A DNA stretch of 25,482 nucleotides, taken from the NCBI GenBank assembly GCA_031287245.1, contig JAITTD010000120.1, positions 1 through 25,482 of the forward strand. Direction: 5' to 3'. Both the position numbers and the translations under genes were made by a program. The notes beneath the pieces are model-generated. The model searched no databases and was not told the DNA's origin. It saw nothing but the letters and a program-made list of their open reading frames with translations. Shown here piece after piece: positions 1 through 7,505 of the stretch. This DNA is from Bacteroidales bacterium (lineage in GTDB: Bacteria; Bacteroidota; Bacteroidia; Bacteroidales; UBA4181). Positions within the stretch are counted from its first letter, which is position 1; each line of letters opens with the position of its first letter.

Positions 1-1
1 C

Positions 2-151
2 GACAGTTTGCTGTTCAACCTCAAAATGCTGCCTGCCATCGCCATTGGTGCATGGTTGGGCGTTGTTTTCGTCAAAAAAGTGTCCGAAAGCCGCTACCGG
101 CTGACTGTTTACCTGCTGACCATCGTATCTACCCTTTTGCTGTTTTTGTGA
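2..151 (+). CDS. TauE/SafE (TSUP) family membrane protein, C-terminal fragment
   Basis: Only the last 49 codons are in the window; the 5' part lies before position 1 and the stop is TGA at 149-151. The visible protein has two hydrophobic stretches separated by a short basic loop (KKVSESRYR). This pattern of a Gly-containing helix, a lysine/valine-serine-glutamate loop and a final helix running to the C-terminus matches the end of the sulfite exporter TauE/SafE family of anion permeases. It would be an inner-membrane protein. The substrate cannot be told from this fragment. It converges on the minus-strand gene that ends at 175. Family assignment is from recalled motif similarity, so it is moderately sure. 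Confidence 0.7.
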   Translation, partial: DSLLFNLKMLPAIAIGAWLGVVFVKKVSESRYRLTVYLLTIVSTLLLFL

Positions 152-174
152 AACGCCGGGCGGAAAGAATGCAA

Positions 175-837
175 TCAGGGCACAATTGCGCTCTCGATTT
201 CGCTCCACGGACCTTTTTCGCCGCGTGTGTTTTCCCAGCGGAGGCATAACCACACGGTTTTGCCGCGTTCCGGTTCGTCAAATTCGAGGGTAAAAGGAGT
301 GCGCGTGTCAAACGAGGAGTGGATGAGGTCTGCTACCGAAACGGGCGCTGCGTCGAGTATTGCCCATCTGATTTCGGCGCCGTGCACGCCTTTGGGTTTG
401 CCGGACGAATCGCTGCCGGCGTTGCGGAAATGCACTGCCAGACGGCGAATCGTTGAACTGTCGGTTGAAAACTCCGGATAGGTCGTGGGCGCTGGCACCG
501 GCGTTCTGCTCGAGGAGGGCGCCACGATGCCCATGCTGCGAAGATCGTCAGCCGTTACTTTGGGATTGCTTTGCAGGCTTTTCACCAGCAGGCGCAAATC
601 CTTTTCATACACTTTGCGTGCCTCGTTCTTCTCGAACGTTATCAGGGGCGTGCGGGTGGCTTCGGGCAGGTATGCCATATAGGCGCTGTCCCACAGGTTG
701 CCCTTTGCGCTCACTGCGTCTAACCAGTCGGAGTCAAGCCCCCACGCCACGCGATTTTCGTAGGAAATGTTGATAATTGTGTCCTGTGCCACATTGAAGT
801 CGGCGTCTTTCGCCGGAATTGATCTTGTTGTTCTCAT
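175..837 (-). CDS. Conserved Bacteroidota protein of unknown function (220 aa)
   Basis: This complete 220-residue protein has no signal peptide or membrane helix. The N-terminal half (about 1-100) looks helical, with many charged residues and a KNEARKVYEKDLR segment. A Pro/Ser/Thr-rich linker (about 105-120) leads to a beta-rich C-terminal half with VHGAEIRWAI and a final LRWENTRGEKGPWSE. That ending resembles the last strands of a fibronectin-III-like fold. I recognise this architecture as a recurrent Bacteroidota hypothetical protein, but I know of no established function. It begins 11 bp after the stop of the repeat-encoded small ORF on the same strand, so the two may be co-transcribed. 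It converges with the TauE-like gene. Confidence 0.75.
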   Translation of the reverse strand: MRTTRSIPAKDADFNVAQDTIINISYENRVAWGLDSDWLDAVSAKGNLWDSAYMAYLPEATRTPLITFEKNEARKVYEKDLRLLVKSLQSNPKVTADDLRSMGIVAPSSSRTPVPAPTTYPEFSTDSSTIRRLAVHFRNAGSDSSGKPKGVHGAEIRWAILDAAPVSVADLIHSSFDTRTPFTLEFDEPERGKTVWLCLRWENTRGEKGPWSEIESAIVP

Positions 838-848
838 GACTTTCTTTT

Positions 849-1154
849 TTAAATTGGGTGTTCTATTTTTGATGATAAATTATTCCATTGGTGGGTCATC
901 GGCTCGTGTCTGCGTGACATCGGCTCGTGTCTGCGTGACATCGGCTCGTGTCTTCGTGACATCGGCTCGTGTCTGCGTGACATCGGCTCGTGTCTGAGTG
1001 ACATCGGCTCGTGTCTGCGAGACATCGGCTCGTGTCTGCGTGACATCGGCTCGTGTCTGCGAGTCATCGGCTCGTGTCTGCGAGTCATCGGCTTCATCCG
1101 ATATTCGGTAAAACGGATGCGATAAGTGATGTGATGCGTTCTGTACATCTTCAT
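849..1154 (-). CDS. Possible small gene made mostly of HEPMSRR heptapeptide repeats
   Basis: An open frame of 101 codons starts at ATG 1154; an in-frame TTG at 1172 also exists but lies inside the promoter-like box. It ends at TAA 849-851, 11 bp before the start of the 220-aa gene. After a basic N-terminus (MKMYRTHHITYRIR) the protein consists of nine tandem heptapeptides of consensus HEPMSRR, then a short unique tail. It is very basic and rich in His, Met and Arg, and has no signal peptide. A -7-like box sits just upstream at 1170-1177. Most substitutions between repeats are silent or conservative in this frame (Ser to Thr), and one changes Arg to Leu. A 21-bp array keeps any frame open if one unit is open, so coding is not proven. 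No homologue recognised. Confidence 0.35.
   Translation of the reverse strand: MKMYRTHHITYRIRFTEYRMKPMTRRHEPMTRRHEPMSRRHEPMSRRHEPMSLRHEPMSRRHEPMSRRHEPMSRRHEPMSRRHEPMTHQWNNLSSKIEHPI
901..1089. repeat. 21-bp tandem minisatellite, 9 copies
   Basis: Nine uninterrupted 21-bp units start at 901, 922, 943, 964, 985, 1006, 1027, 1048 and 1069. Each unit begins GGCTCGTGTCT and ends ACATC or TCATC. Copies 1, 2, 4 and 7 are identical. Copy 3 has one change (TCTTCG), copy 5 one change (CTGAGT), copy 6 one change (CGAGAC), and copies 8 and 9 share two changes (CGAGTC). A truncated tenth start (GGCTTCATCC) follows at 1090. There are no spacers, so it is not CRISPR. The array fills most of the 370-bp interval 838-1207. 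The remainder (1090-1207) holds the start of the small ORF and an AT-rich promoter-like stretch. Confidence 0.97.
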
Positions 1155-1169
1155 TTGATTAACGAGGTG

Positions 1170-1177
1170 CAAAAATA
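1170..1177 (-). promoter_or_regulatory. -7-like promoter box upstream of the repeat ORF
   Basis: On the minus strand this reads TATTTTTG, matching the Bacteroidota -7 consensus TAnnTTTG. It would start transcription near 1163, a few bases before ATG 1154. No TTTG -33 element is visible at the right spacing and the surroundings are AT-rich, so this is a weak call. Confidence 0.35.
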
Positions 1178-1207
1178 AATAAAATTTTTAAATTTGTTAT
1201 TTTTTTT

Positions 1208-1774
1208 TCAAAAATGATGAAAATTTTTGCTTTGTTTCAATTCTGATATTCTGTTTCGGTGCAGTCTTTCGAGTTCTCTTTGCCGGTTGACGATTTTGAT
1301 GCTTTTTAACTTGTCTCTGGCGAAAAGAAAGTGAAAGGAACAACCTGTGGACGGCGAATGAAGCGTCAAAACATCGGCGCTGTCGTACTGCCAGTCGGAA
1401 AATTTCCAGAAAAATTCCTTGCGGCTGATGCCTGCGCATATTCCGTTCATCAGTTTGACTTTGGAACTGTGTATGGTGCCCGACATCACTTCCAGCGGGC
1501 TGTTGTAAGCCTTGCGAAACAGCAATTCCGTTTGTCCCTTGAAAAAGCGGTACGCTTCGTCTGGCTGCCCGTTCATCAGGAAATGTTCCGATTTCAGCGC
1601 CGGCTTGTAGTGCTGTTCGAGGTTTTCCACCGTCAATTCGAAGCCGAAAGGCTGATCTGCAAACTGCTGCTTGGTGCAGGCAATCGTTTTAGCCCGCAAC
1701 AGTTCAACATTCGACACTCCTGCGCAAGAAATGACCGCAGCGCCGGTTATCCATGCTATGATATATTTTTTCAT
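1208..1774 (-). CDS. Putative lipoprotein of unknown function (188 aa)
   Basis: I do not recognise this protein's family. The N-terminus MKKYIIAWITGAAVISC is a lipoprotein signal peptide: a Lys pair, a hydrophobic core and a VISC lipobox with Cys17 as the predicted lipidated residue, so it is probably envelope-anchored. The mature part is mixed alpha/beta with no repeats or recognisable catalytic motif. The C-terminal 30 residues are strongly basic and possibly helical (RQRELERLHRNRISELKQ). The start ATG 1774 is supported by the signal peptide and a -7 box at 1798-1805. The gene is divergent from the DUF3108 gene, with which it shares a short promoter region. Confidence 0.75.
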   Translation of the reverse strand: MKKYIIAWITGAAVISCAGVSNVELLRAKTIACTKQQFADQPFGFELTVENLEQHYKPALKSEHFLMNGQPDEAYRFFKGQTELLFRKAYNSPLEVMSGTIHSSKVKLMNGICAGISRKEFFWKFSDWQYDSADVLTLHSPSTGCSFHFLFARDKLKSIKIVNRQRELERLHRNRISELKQSKNFHHF

Positions 1775-1797
1775 CTGTTCTTTTTTACAAAAACGTA

Positions 1798-1805
1798 CAA
1801 ATATA
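1798..1805 (-). promoter_or_regulatory. -7 box for the 188-aa lipoprotein gene
   Basis: The minus strand reads TATATTTG, a full match to TAnnTTTG, 23 bp upstream of ATG 1774. Together with the mirrored box at 1818-1825 it forms a divergent promoter pair. No clear -33 element. Confidence 0.55.
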
Positions 1806-1817
1806 ATACAAATTGCT

Positions 1818-1825
1818 TATATTTG
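1818..1825 (+). promoter_or_regulatory. -7 box for the DUF3108 gene
   Basis: The plus strand reads TATATTTG. Transcription would begin near 1832, which excludes the upstream TTG at 1813 as the translation start and favours GTG 1843. It mirrors the minus-strand box at 1798-1805, with 12 bp between them. Confidence 0.55.
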
Positions 1826-1842
1826 CAGAAAATAAATTCATC

Positions 1843-2658
1843 GTGCAAATTAAGTTTATCCCATCGTTCGCTTGTTGTGTGGCAGTAGTGGCAGCCGCCC
1901 TTTGTGTGCCAACGGTTTTCGCGCAAGCGCCCTGCCGGATAGACAGCAAGGCTTTTCAAAGCGGCGAAAAACTGAAATACGACGCCTATTATAACTGGGG
2001 ATTTATATGGCTGCACGCCGGTGAGGTCGATTTTACGGTGACTGCCAAACGCTGGGAAGGGCGTGATGTGCTGCACCTTTGGGCATTGGGAACCACCTTC
2101 AAATCGTACGACTGGATTTTCACGGTAAGGGAAAAATATCAATCGTTTATTGACCCCGAAAGCCAGATGCCGCTTTGGTACGAGCGCGATGTGCTCGAAG
2201 GAACCTATACCGCCTTTGAGGATTACAAGTTTGATTATGCTAAAAAGCAAATCAACACCTACGTGCGTAAGCGCGACAATCCGGGAGTAGAGGCTACGAT
2301 ACCTCTCACGCCCTGCCTGTTTGATGTTTTGTCGGCGGTGTATTACTTTCGCAGCGTTGATTTTAGCCGCTACAAGGCAGGAGAGCAGATTCCCATCGAC
2401 ATGATTCTCGACAGCGAGGCATATCATCTTTATATTCGCTATCTGGGCAAGGAAAAAGTGAAAACCCGCAAAAAAGTGGAATACAACTGCATCAAATGCG
2501 CCATTCAGTTAGTGGAAGGCACTCTTTTCAAAGGCAACGAAGATGCAGTGGTGTGGGTGACGGACGATGCCAACAAAGTGCCGGTGATGGTGGAAGCGCA
2601 AATCATTGTTGGCTCGGTGAAAGCCATTTTGAGCGAAGCCAGCGGGCTGAAGCAGTGA
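1843..2658 (+). CDS. DUF3108 domain-containing exported protein
   Basis: From GTG 1843 this is a 271-residue protein. It has a signal peptide of about 27 residues (basic start QIKFIPS, hydrophobic core, FAQA cleavage site), so it is exported to the periplasm or outer membrane. The mature part opens with FQSGEKLKYDAYYNWGFIW and continues with GEVDFTV, which is the characteristic start of DUF3108, a beta-rich domain common in Bacteroidota; its biochemical role is not established. An in-frame TTG at 1813 would add ten residues but lies upstream of the predicted transcription start. It ends 9 bp from the convergent DUF5686 gene. Confidence 0.85.
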   Translation: MQIKFIPSFACCVAVVAAALCVPTVFAQAPCRIDSKAFQSGEKLKYDAYYNWGFIWLHAGEVDFTVTAKRWEGRDVLHLWALGTTFKSYDWIFTVREKYQSFIDPESQMPLWYERDVLEGTYTAFEDYKFDYAKKQINTYVRKRDNPGVEATIPLTPCLFDVLSAVYYFRSVDFSRYKAGEQIPIDMILDSEAYHLYIRYLGKEKVKTRKKVEYNCIKCAIQLVEGTLFKGNEDAVVWVTDDANKVPVMVEAQIIVGSVKAILSEASGLKQ

Positions 2659-2667
2659 AAAAAAACG

Positions 2668-5358
2668 TTATAGATTCCACAACATTGTCAGCGGCAGGCA
2701 AATACTCGCTCCAATGTGTTTGAAGTGCAGATTCTCAAAGCCGGCAAAAATACCGATGCGCATCAACAAATCGAGCGAATAGCCCAACTCTGTATAGTGT
2801 TTCATTTCGGGCGTGTAGAGGTAATTGACTTGCAGGCTTTCGTTAAACAGCCGGTTGTTGAAAAAGGGCAGGAATTTCAACGCTAAATATGGCGTACTGA
2901 AGTGGGCGTGGGCTTCCACAAATCCGCTGCCTGTGCTGTAGCGGTAAAAATCCAGCAGACTGAACCGGCTCAGTTCTGACGAACGGACGGTGGCTATTTC
3001 CATTGTGCTGAAATGCCTGAAATCCGGAAAGTACAGTTGCCGCCGGTTGACGAACTTCCCGCCACGAATCTGATAGTTGAAATGTTGCATCACGCCGGTG
3101 CTGATATTCTGGGAGAGACTCAGGCTGATTTGATCATAATCGCTGCTACTGCCCCAAAGCGCCATTCCTTTTTGCCAACTTGCTGCAAAGGTAGGAAAAT
3201 CCGACCGCATCATCCGCTTGCGATTATCTCTTCCTATGCGATAGTATTGGCGCGGCGTGTAACTAAGATTTATCGTGAAAGAGAGATGTTGATGCGCAGG
3301 AATCTGAGCCGTTATAGCCTCATTGGGCGGAAGGTTAGGGCTGTAATCCCTTTTTTTATTGTAAAAAAACGAATAATCACTGATATTGTCACAGAAAGTG
3401 CGCTTTTCATATAGCAAGTCGGTGTATAATTGCAACCCGTTCGCGATATCAACCGTATTGCTTGCCTTGATGAATTGATTATCGTACAGTTTGAGATGGT
3501 TGCGTCTGAAAAAAAGCGATGCTACCGTGTTATCAAACGGGTGCGTCCCTTTTTGTCCCGCAAAATCTGTTGTTTGACGTCCGGCGGAAAGCGATGCATA
3601 CCCGCGATGCAAGGGCGAATAGGTCAGTTCTGTACTCACATTCCACATCAGCGCTTTGCGATTGATAGCCCAAACGACTTCGGGCGTGATGGAAAAGCGC
3701 TTTTCATTGGCTTTTGCAGCAAAATCCCTGTAACAGGTGATTTTCTGACCGATATAAAAGCCGTCCACCGTGTTGAATCCCGCTTTGGATGGTTTCAACC
3801 CCGGATATTTCAATGTTCCCGCCTTTCCTAATGACAGAGTGCCGCCGCGCCATGCGTTATTTGTCGGAGTGCGCAATGTCATATCCGGATTTATCGGTGG
3901 CTTTAACCCTTTCTTGGTGCTATCTTTTTTTATCGGCTTCCATTCCTGCCGGTATGCTTTCAGTTCGTCCGCCATCAGAGGCACAGGGCGTATTTTTGCC
4001 CAATAGGCGGTGTCTGACTGACGGGCGTTGCTATCTACTTCCACTTTGTAATCCTCATAGTAACTGTCGGTCAGATTGAGGGATTTTTCTTTGGGTTTCT
4101 CGTTTTCCGCGCTTTTCTGCATCAACTTTGCCAATCTGTAAGCATCGCGGTTGGATAAATCTTCTTGCGAAAGTATTTTTTCTATCTTCTTATTGTTCTT
4201 GTTCTGCGCCGTTTTTTTGGCAGGAGATGGAGTAGGAGAGGGGGCTGCCTCTGTTTGAGCCGTTTGGCGCTGTTGCTCGGCAAGTTTAAAAGCGTCAGGC
4301 TTGCGCAAAGCAGTATTTTCAGCGATATTGTTGTATTTCAATGATGAGATATAGCGAAAATCGCCCTTGTTGCCGAGTATTGAACCGGCAAAATCAATGC
4401 GGTGGCTCACTGGTAGCCACACATTCTCACCCACCTCGCCGAAATTGATTTGTACCCTGAATTTGCCACCGATGACAAATTCGCCCGACAAATCCATATT
4501 ATGCACATTCCAAAAATTGTCTGCAATATAGATATATCCTGAGAATAACTGTTTCCCTTTATGGCTCGGGGTGATGCGTATCTTGTAAATCATGCGCCCG
4601 TTTTCCTCGCTGAAACCCTCGTAGGCGAACCGGTAATGAGCAAAAGCGCTTGTTGAAAGCGGCGAAATATACGGCAACACAGCGGTAGCATCATACACGC
4701 TGACGGTGATCATTTGCAGAGCGTCTGCTACTTCTTGTTTTTCAGGTAAATTGCCTGTTTTTTTGAGTACTTTCTGCTTGTATTTGTTGGGTGCGGTAAA
4801 TTTAATCTCGTTCACCGATTCCTCGGTATAGGTATTGCCTTCCTTGATGCCTTCCAATTCCTTTTTTGCCATACGTTTCACCACTGCCGATATTTTGACA
4901 ACGTGTACCGAGCCTTTCAGGTACAGTTCTGCATCATATTCTTTCACTTGATTCATGTAATAAGGAGCCATAGCAATAGCCCTTCGCATGATGTTGTAAG
5001 CCGGATCTTCGCGTTTGTTGGAAATCACCACTTCCCTTATTTCATAGATTTTTTCTTTCAGAACAATATTCAGCAGAGTGACGCCTTGTCCGATGGTAAC
5101 ATTATGAGTGGCAGTCTCATATCCCATTGATTGAAAAATGCAGGTGTAGTTTCCGGCAGGGATTTTCAGTTCGTAATCACCTTCTTCATTGGCAGTGGTT
5201 CCTTGTCGTAATTCTTTGATATACAAGGACGCGCTGACAACCGGTTCGTTCTTTTCATTGGTGATACGCCCCTTCATCCCTTGTGCCTGTGTGAGGGAAA
5301 GGAAAGAAAAAAGCAAAACGATTGTTTGCAGGATATGTATGTAGCCGTGTTGTTTCAT
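2668..5358 (-). CDS. DUF5686 / carboxypeptidase-regulatory-like domain outer-membrane protein
   Basis: This 896-residue envelope protein has a signal peptide (1 to about 25, ending LTQAQ). A carboxypeptidase regulatory-like beta-sandwich domain follows at about 28-103 (MKGRITNEKNEPVVSASLYI, TTANEEGDYELKIPAG). The long DUF5686 region starts near EIREVVISNKREDPAYNIMRRAI, the usual junction sequence in this Bacteroidota family. A low-complexity Pro/Ser/Lys/Asn linker lies at about 366-400. The last 400 residues have alternating aromatic strands typical of an outer-membrane beta-barrel. Function in the family is unproven; a role at the outer membrane is inferred. Its ATG overlaps the truA stop (ATGA, 5355-5358), indicating translational coupling with truA. 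The protein is full length. Confidence 0.88.
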   Translation of the reverse strand: MKQHGYIHILQTIVLLFSFLSLTQAQGMKGRITNEKNEPVVSASLYIKELRQGTTANEEGDYELKIPAGNYTCIFQSMGYETATHNVTIGQGVTLLNIVLKEKIYEIREVVISNKREDPAYNIMRRAIAMAPYYMNQVKEYDAELYLKGSVHVVKISAVVKRMAKKELEGIKEGNTYTEESVNEIKFTAPNKYKQKVLKKTGNLPEKQEVADALQMITVSVYDATAVLPYISPLSTSAFAHYRFAYEGFSEENGRMIYKIRITPSHKGKQLFSGYIYIADNFWNVHNMDLSGEFVIGGKFRVQINFGEVGENVWLPVSHRIDFAGSILGNKGDFRYISSLKYNNIAENTALRKPDAFKLAEQQRQTAQTEAAPSPTPSPAKKTAQNKNNKKIEKILSQEDLSNRDAYRLAKLMQKSAENEKPKEKSLNLTDSYYEDYKVEVDSNARQSDTAYWAKIRPVPLMADELKAYRQEWKPIKKDSTKKGLKPPINPDMTLRTPTNNAWRGGTLSLGKAGTLKYPGLKPSKAGFNTVDGFYIGQKITCYRDFAAKANEKRFSITPEVVWAINRKALMWNVSTELTYSPLHRGYASLSAGRQTTDFAGQKGTHPFDNTVASLFFRRNHLKLYDNQFIKASNTVDIANGLQLYTDLLYEKRTFCDNISDYSFFYNKKRDYSPNLPPNEAITAQIPAHQHLSFTINLSYTPRQYYRIGRDNRKRMMRSDFPTFAASWQKGMALWGSSSDYDQISLSLSQNISTGVMQHFNYQIRGGKFVNRRQLYFPDFRHFSTMEIATVRSSELSRFSLLDFYRYSTGSGFVEAHAHFSTPYLALKFLPFFNNRLFNESLQVNYLYTPEMKHYTELGYSLDLLMRIGIFAGFENLHFKHIGASICLPLTMLWNL

Positions 5359-6113
5359 AGTCTTGTTTTACAGGGATATACAATGTTTGTCAAATACAGA
5401 CCCTGCGGCGGCGCTGATGTTCCGGCAGCACTCCTGTCTTTCGCCTCAATAATCTGCCGTATATCTTCCGGCAAACGTTTTCCCAAGCCAATTTCCAGCA
5501 TGGTGCCGACAACAGCCCGCACCATATTTCGCAAAAATCGGTTGGCGGTAATAGTAAATGTCAATTCTTTGCTTTGTACGTTTTCCGCCCAATACGCTTC
5601 TGTCAACCTGCAAAGGTTGGTGACAGCATTGCCGTGTAACTTGCTGAAACTGGTGAAATCCGTATATTCGGGCAAAATTTTTGCTGCCGTGTTCATCGCT
5701 TCCATATCCAACGGACGGTACAGATGGTATGCCAACTCAATCGTAAAAGGGTTCTTGACTTTGGCAATGCGATATTGGTATGTGCGCGAAACAGCGTCAA
5801 AACGTGCGTGAGCATCCGATGCCACCGGATAAATCCGATAAACAGATATATCACTGCTGATTAGTTGATTGAGTTTGTACAATAATGTTACATCTTTGTG
5901 CAATTCTTCGCTTGACGCATCGAAATGAGCCACAAAGCAGGAAGCGTGTACGCCGCTGTCTGTGCGCCCTGCACCTGTCAGACGGACGGGTTCGCGCAGC
6001 AGCAAAGTCATCACCCGTTCCAATTCGCCCTGTACAGTTATTCCGTTGGGCTGCAATTGCCAACCGCAAAAGTGTGTCCCTTTGTAGGCTAATTCGATAA
6101 AATAGCGATGCAC
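5355..6113 (-). CDS. truA: tRNA pseudouridine(38-40) synthase TruA
   Basis: TruA isomerises uridines 38-40 in the anticodon arm of several tRNAs. The 252-residue protein is the normal length. It shows the family N-terminus (YFIELAYKGTHFCGWQLQPNGITVQGELE), the catalytic motif GAGRTDSGVHA with nucleophile Asp52, a YQYRI segment, and FLRNMVRAVVGTMLEIG near the C-terminus. It starts 3 bp after the fucosidase stop and overlaps the DUF5686 start by 4 bp, so it sits in the middle of a minus-strand operon. The neighbours have no obvious link to tRNA modification. Confidence 0.97.
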   Translation of the reverse strand: MHRYFIELAYKGTHFCGWQLQPNGITVQGELERVMTLLLREPVRLTGAGRTDSGVHASCFVAHFDASSEELHKDVTLLYKLNQLISSDISVYRIYPVASDAHARFDAVSRTYQYRIAKVKNPFTIELAYHLYRPLDMEAMNTAAKILPEYTDFTSFSKLHGNAVTNLCRLTEAYWAENVQSKELTFTITANRFLRNMVRAVVGTMLEIGLGKRLPEDIRQIIEAKDRSAAGTSAPPQGLYLTNIVYPCKTRL

Positions 6114-6116
6114 ACG

Positions 6117-7463
6117 TTATTCTAAATAAAGTTCAATGACAGGCACTTCCGTATTCGGTTTCTGAACGGGAAGATTGAAAGTCACATCGTCCCCAGTGAT
6201 GTTAAAACGCACTTCCGATGCATCGTTCAGCAACTGGGCGTATTTGAATTTTCCGGCAAAACCCGGTAAATGCAGCGTTTGAAAAGGCCAGTCAAGCACA
6301 TGAACGTAGAGGCGTTTTGTCGCAGGGTGATAGGTCAACAGACAGTTTTCCGGTGTTTTAAAATCATCGGGGGCTTGCGTACATCCGTAAATGGAACGGC
6401 TGTTGAGGTACATCCATTTGCCCATGCCTTCCAAACGTTCATTGGCACGATCGTCGAAAAGACCGCGTGCCGTAGGTCCCACGTTGAGCAACAGGTTTCC
6501 GCCCTTGCTGGTTACTTCAATCAGCATTACCACTAACTGACGGACGCTCTTCCACGAATGTTCATCGCGATAGTAGCCCCACGACCCTGAAAAAGTCTGG
6601 CAAGTTTCCCACGGCACACGTTTCCCGCGAATGGTTGGCCACTCTTTCGGCATATACTGTTCGGGAGTCACGAAATCCCAGCCCCAGTCGGTATGTTCCA
6701 AATCCAAGCGATTATCCACCACTATGTTGGGCTGCAATTGGCGAATGAGTTTCAGCAAACCTTCCGAATCCCAGTCTTCATGCCCTTTCCCGTTTTCACC
6801 CGGATAGGAAAAGTCTGTAAACAACTCATCAATGCGACCGTATTTTGTCAGCAGTTCGGTCATTTGGTTTTTCATGTATTGCTGGTATTTCTTGATGTCG
6901 CGTGTGGCATTGGCGGCTTTGCGCTCATCTTTGTCTTTTGGACCGTTGGGATGCACGCCATCGTAAGGAAAATCGGGATGATGCCAGTCTATCAGCGAGT
7001 AATAGAAGCCTATTTTGATGCCTTCTGCGCGGAAAGCATCCACAAATGGCTTGATCAGATCTTTTCCGTAAGGGGTATTGGTTACCTTGAAATCGGTGTA
7101 TTTGCTGTCCCACAGGCAGAATCCTTCATGGTGTTTGGTGGTGATGACCACATATTTCATGCCTGCCGCTTTGGCTTTGGCTGCCCATTCTTTGGGATTG
7201 TACAAATCAGGATCGAAATGTTCAAAATATTTTTGATAGTCGGCATCCGAAATCTTTTCGTTATTTTTCACCCATTCGTGCCGTGCTGCTAAGGAATATG
7301 TGCCCCAATGGATAAACATTCCGAAACGGTCGTGTGTCCACCAAGCCATGCGGTCGGCTTTCTGTTTGGGCGTTTCTTTCGCCCATGCAGGAGTATCCTG
7401 CGCTGGGATGGTAAAATTGATGCTAACAAGGAATAACATCCATAAAACGCTACTTTTTTTCAT
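6117..7463 (-). CDS. Alpha-L-fucosidase, glycoside hydrolase family 29
   Basis: GH29 enzymes release terminal alpha-L-fucose by a retaining mechanism. This 448-residue protein has a signal peptide (1 to about 21, ending TIPAQ), so it acts in the periplasm or at the surface. The (beta/alpha)8 catalytic domain follows with RFGMFIHWGTYS (47-58), YVVITTKHHEGFCLWDS (about 104-120), and GRIDELFTDFSYP (209-221), whose Asp217 aligns with the catalytic nucleophile. PWETCQTFSGSWGY (284-297) and KGGNLLLNVGP (320-330) complete the family pattern. A C-terminal beta domain (about 365-448) ends the protein. No SusC/SusD pair or other glycosidase is nearby, so it is not in a visible polysaccharide utilisation locus. 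It lies 42 bp downstream of the Hpt gene and 3 bp upstream of truA. Confidence 0.95.
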   Translation of the reverse strand: MKKSSVLWMLFLVSINFTIPAQDTPAWAKETPKQKADRMAWWTHDRFGMFIHWGTYSLAARHEWVKNNEKISDADYQKYFEHFDPDLYNPKEWAAKAKAAGMKYVVITTKHHEGFCLWDSKYTDFKVTNTPYGKDLIKPFVDAFRAEGIKIGFYYSLIDWHHPDFPYDGVHPNGPKDKDERKAANATRDIKKYQQYMKNQMTELLTKYGRIDELFTDFSYPGENGKGHEDWDSEGLLKLIRQLQPNIVVDNRLDLEHTDWGWDFVTPEQYMPKEWPTIRGKRVPWETCQTFSGSWGYYRDEHSWKSVRQLVVMLIEVTSKGGNLLLNVGPTARGLFDDRANERLEGMGKWMYLNSRSIYGCTQAPDDFKTPENCLLTYHPATKRLYVHVLDWPFQTLHLPGFAGKFKYAQLLNDASEVRFNITGDDVTFNLPVQKPNTEVPVIELYLE

Positions 7464-7505
7464 AGAGAATGAAATTTTAATTTATAATTTAGGGGTGGAT
7501 GGTTT

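Noticed and set aside
767..997. Plus-strand frame with SARVCVT repeats across the 21-bp array
   Set aside because: It begins antisense inside the 220-aa gene, and copy 5 of the array gives a TGA in this frame. The minus-strand frame stays open across all nine copies and has better context.
901..1089. CRISPR array
   Set aside because: Units are directly adjacent with no spacers and are too short; no cas genes are in the window.
1813..1842. TTG start for the DUF3108 protein
   Set aside because: It overlaps the promoter box and would place ten extra residues before a normal signal peptide that begins at GTG 1843.
6693..7292. 199-residue plus-strand frame opposite the fucosidase
   Set aside because: It is a long antisense shadow with no start context and no recognisable domain, while the minus strand encodes a clear GH29 enzyme.
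6117..7463. Loss of the catalytic nucleophile in the fucosidase
   Set aside because: The usual WFDG motif is not seen, but Asp217 in ELFTDFS aligns with it and the other GH29 motifs are intact, so I treat the enzyme as probably active.
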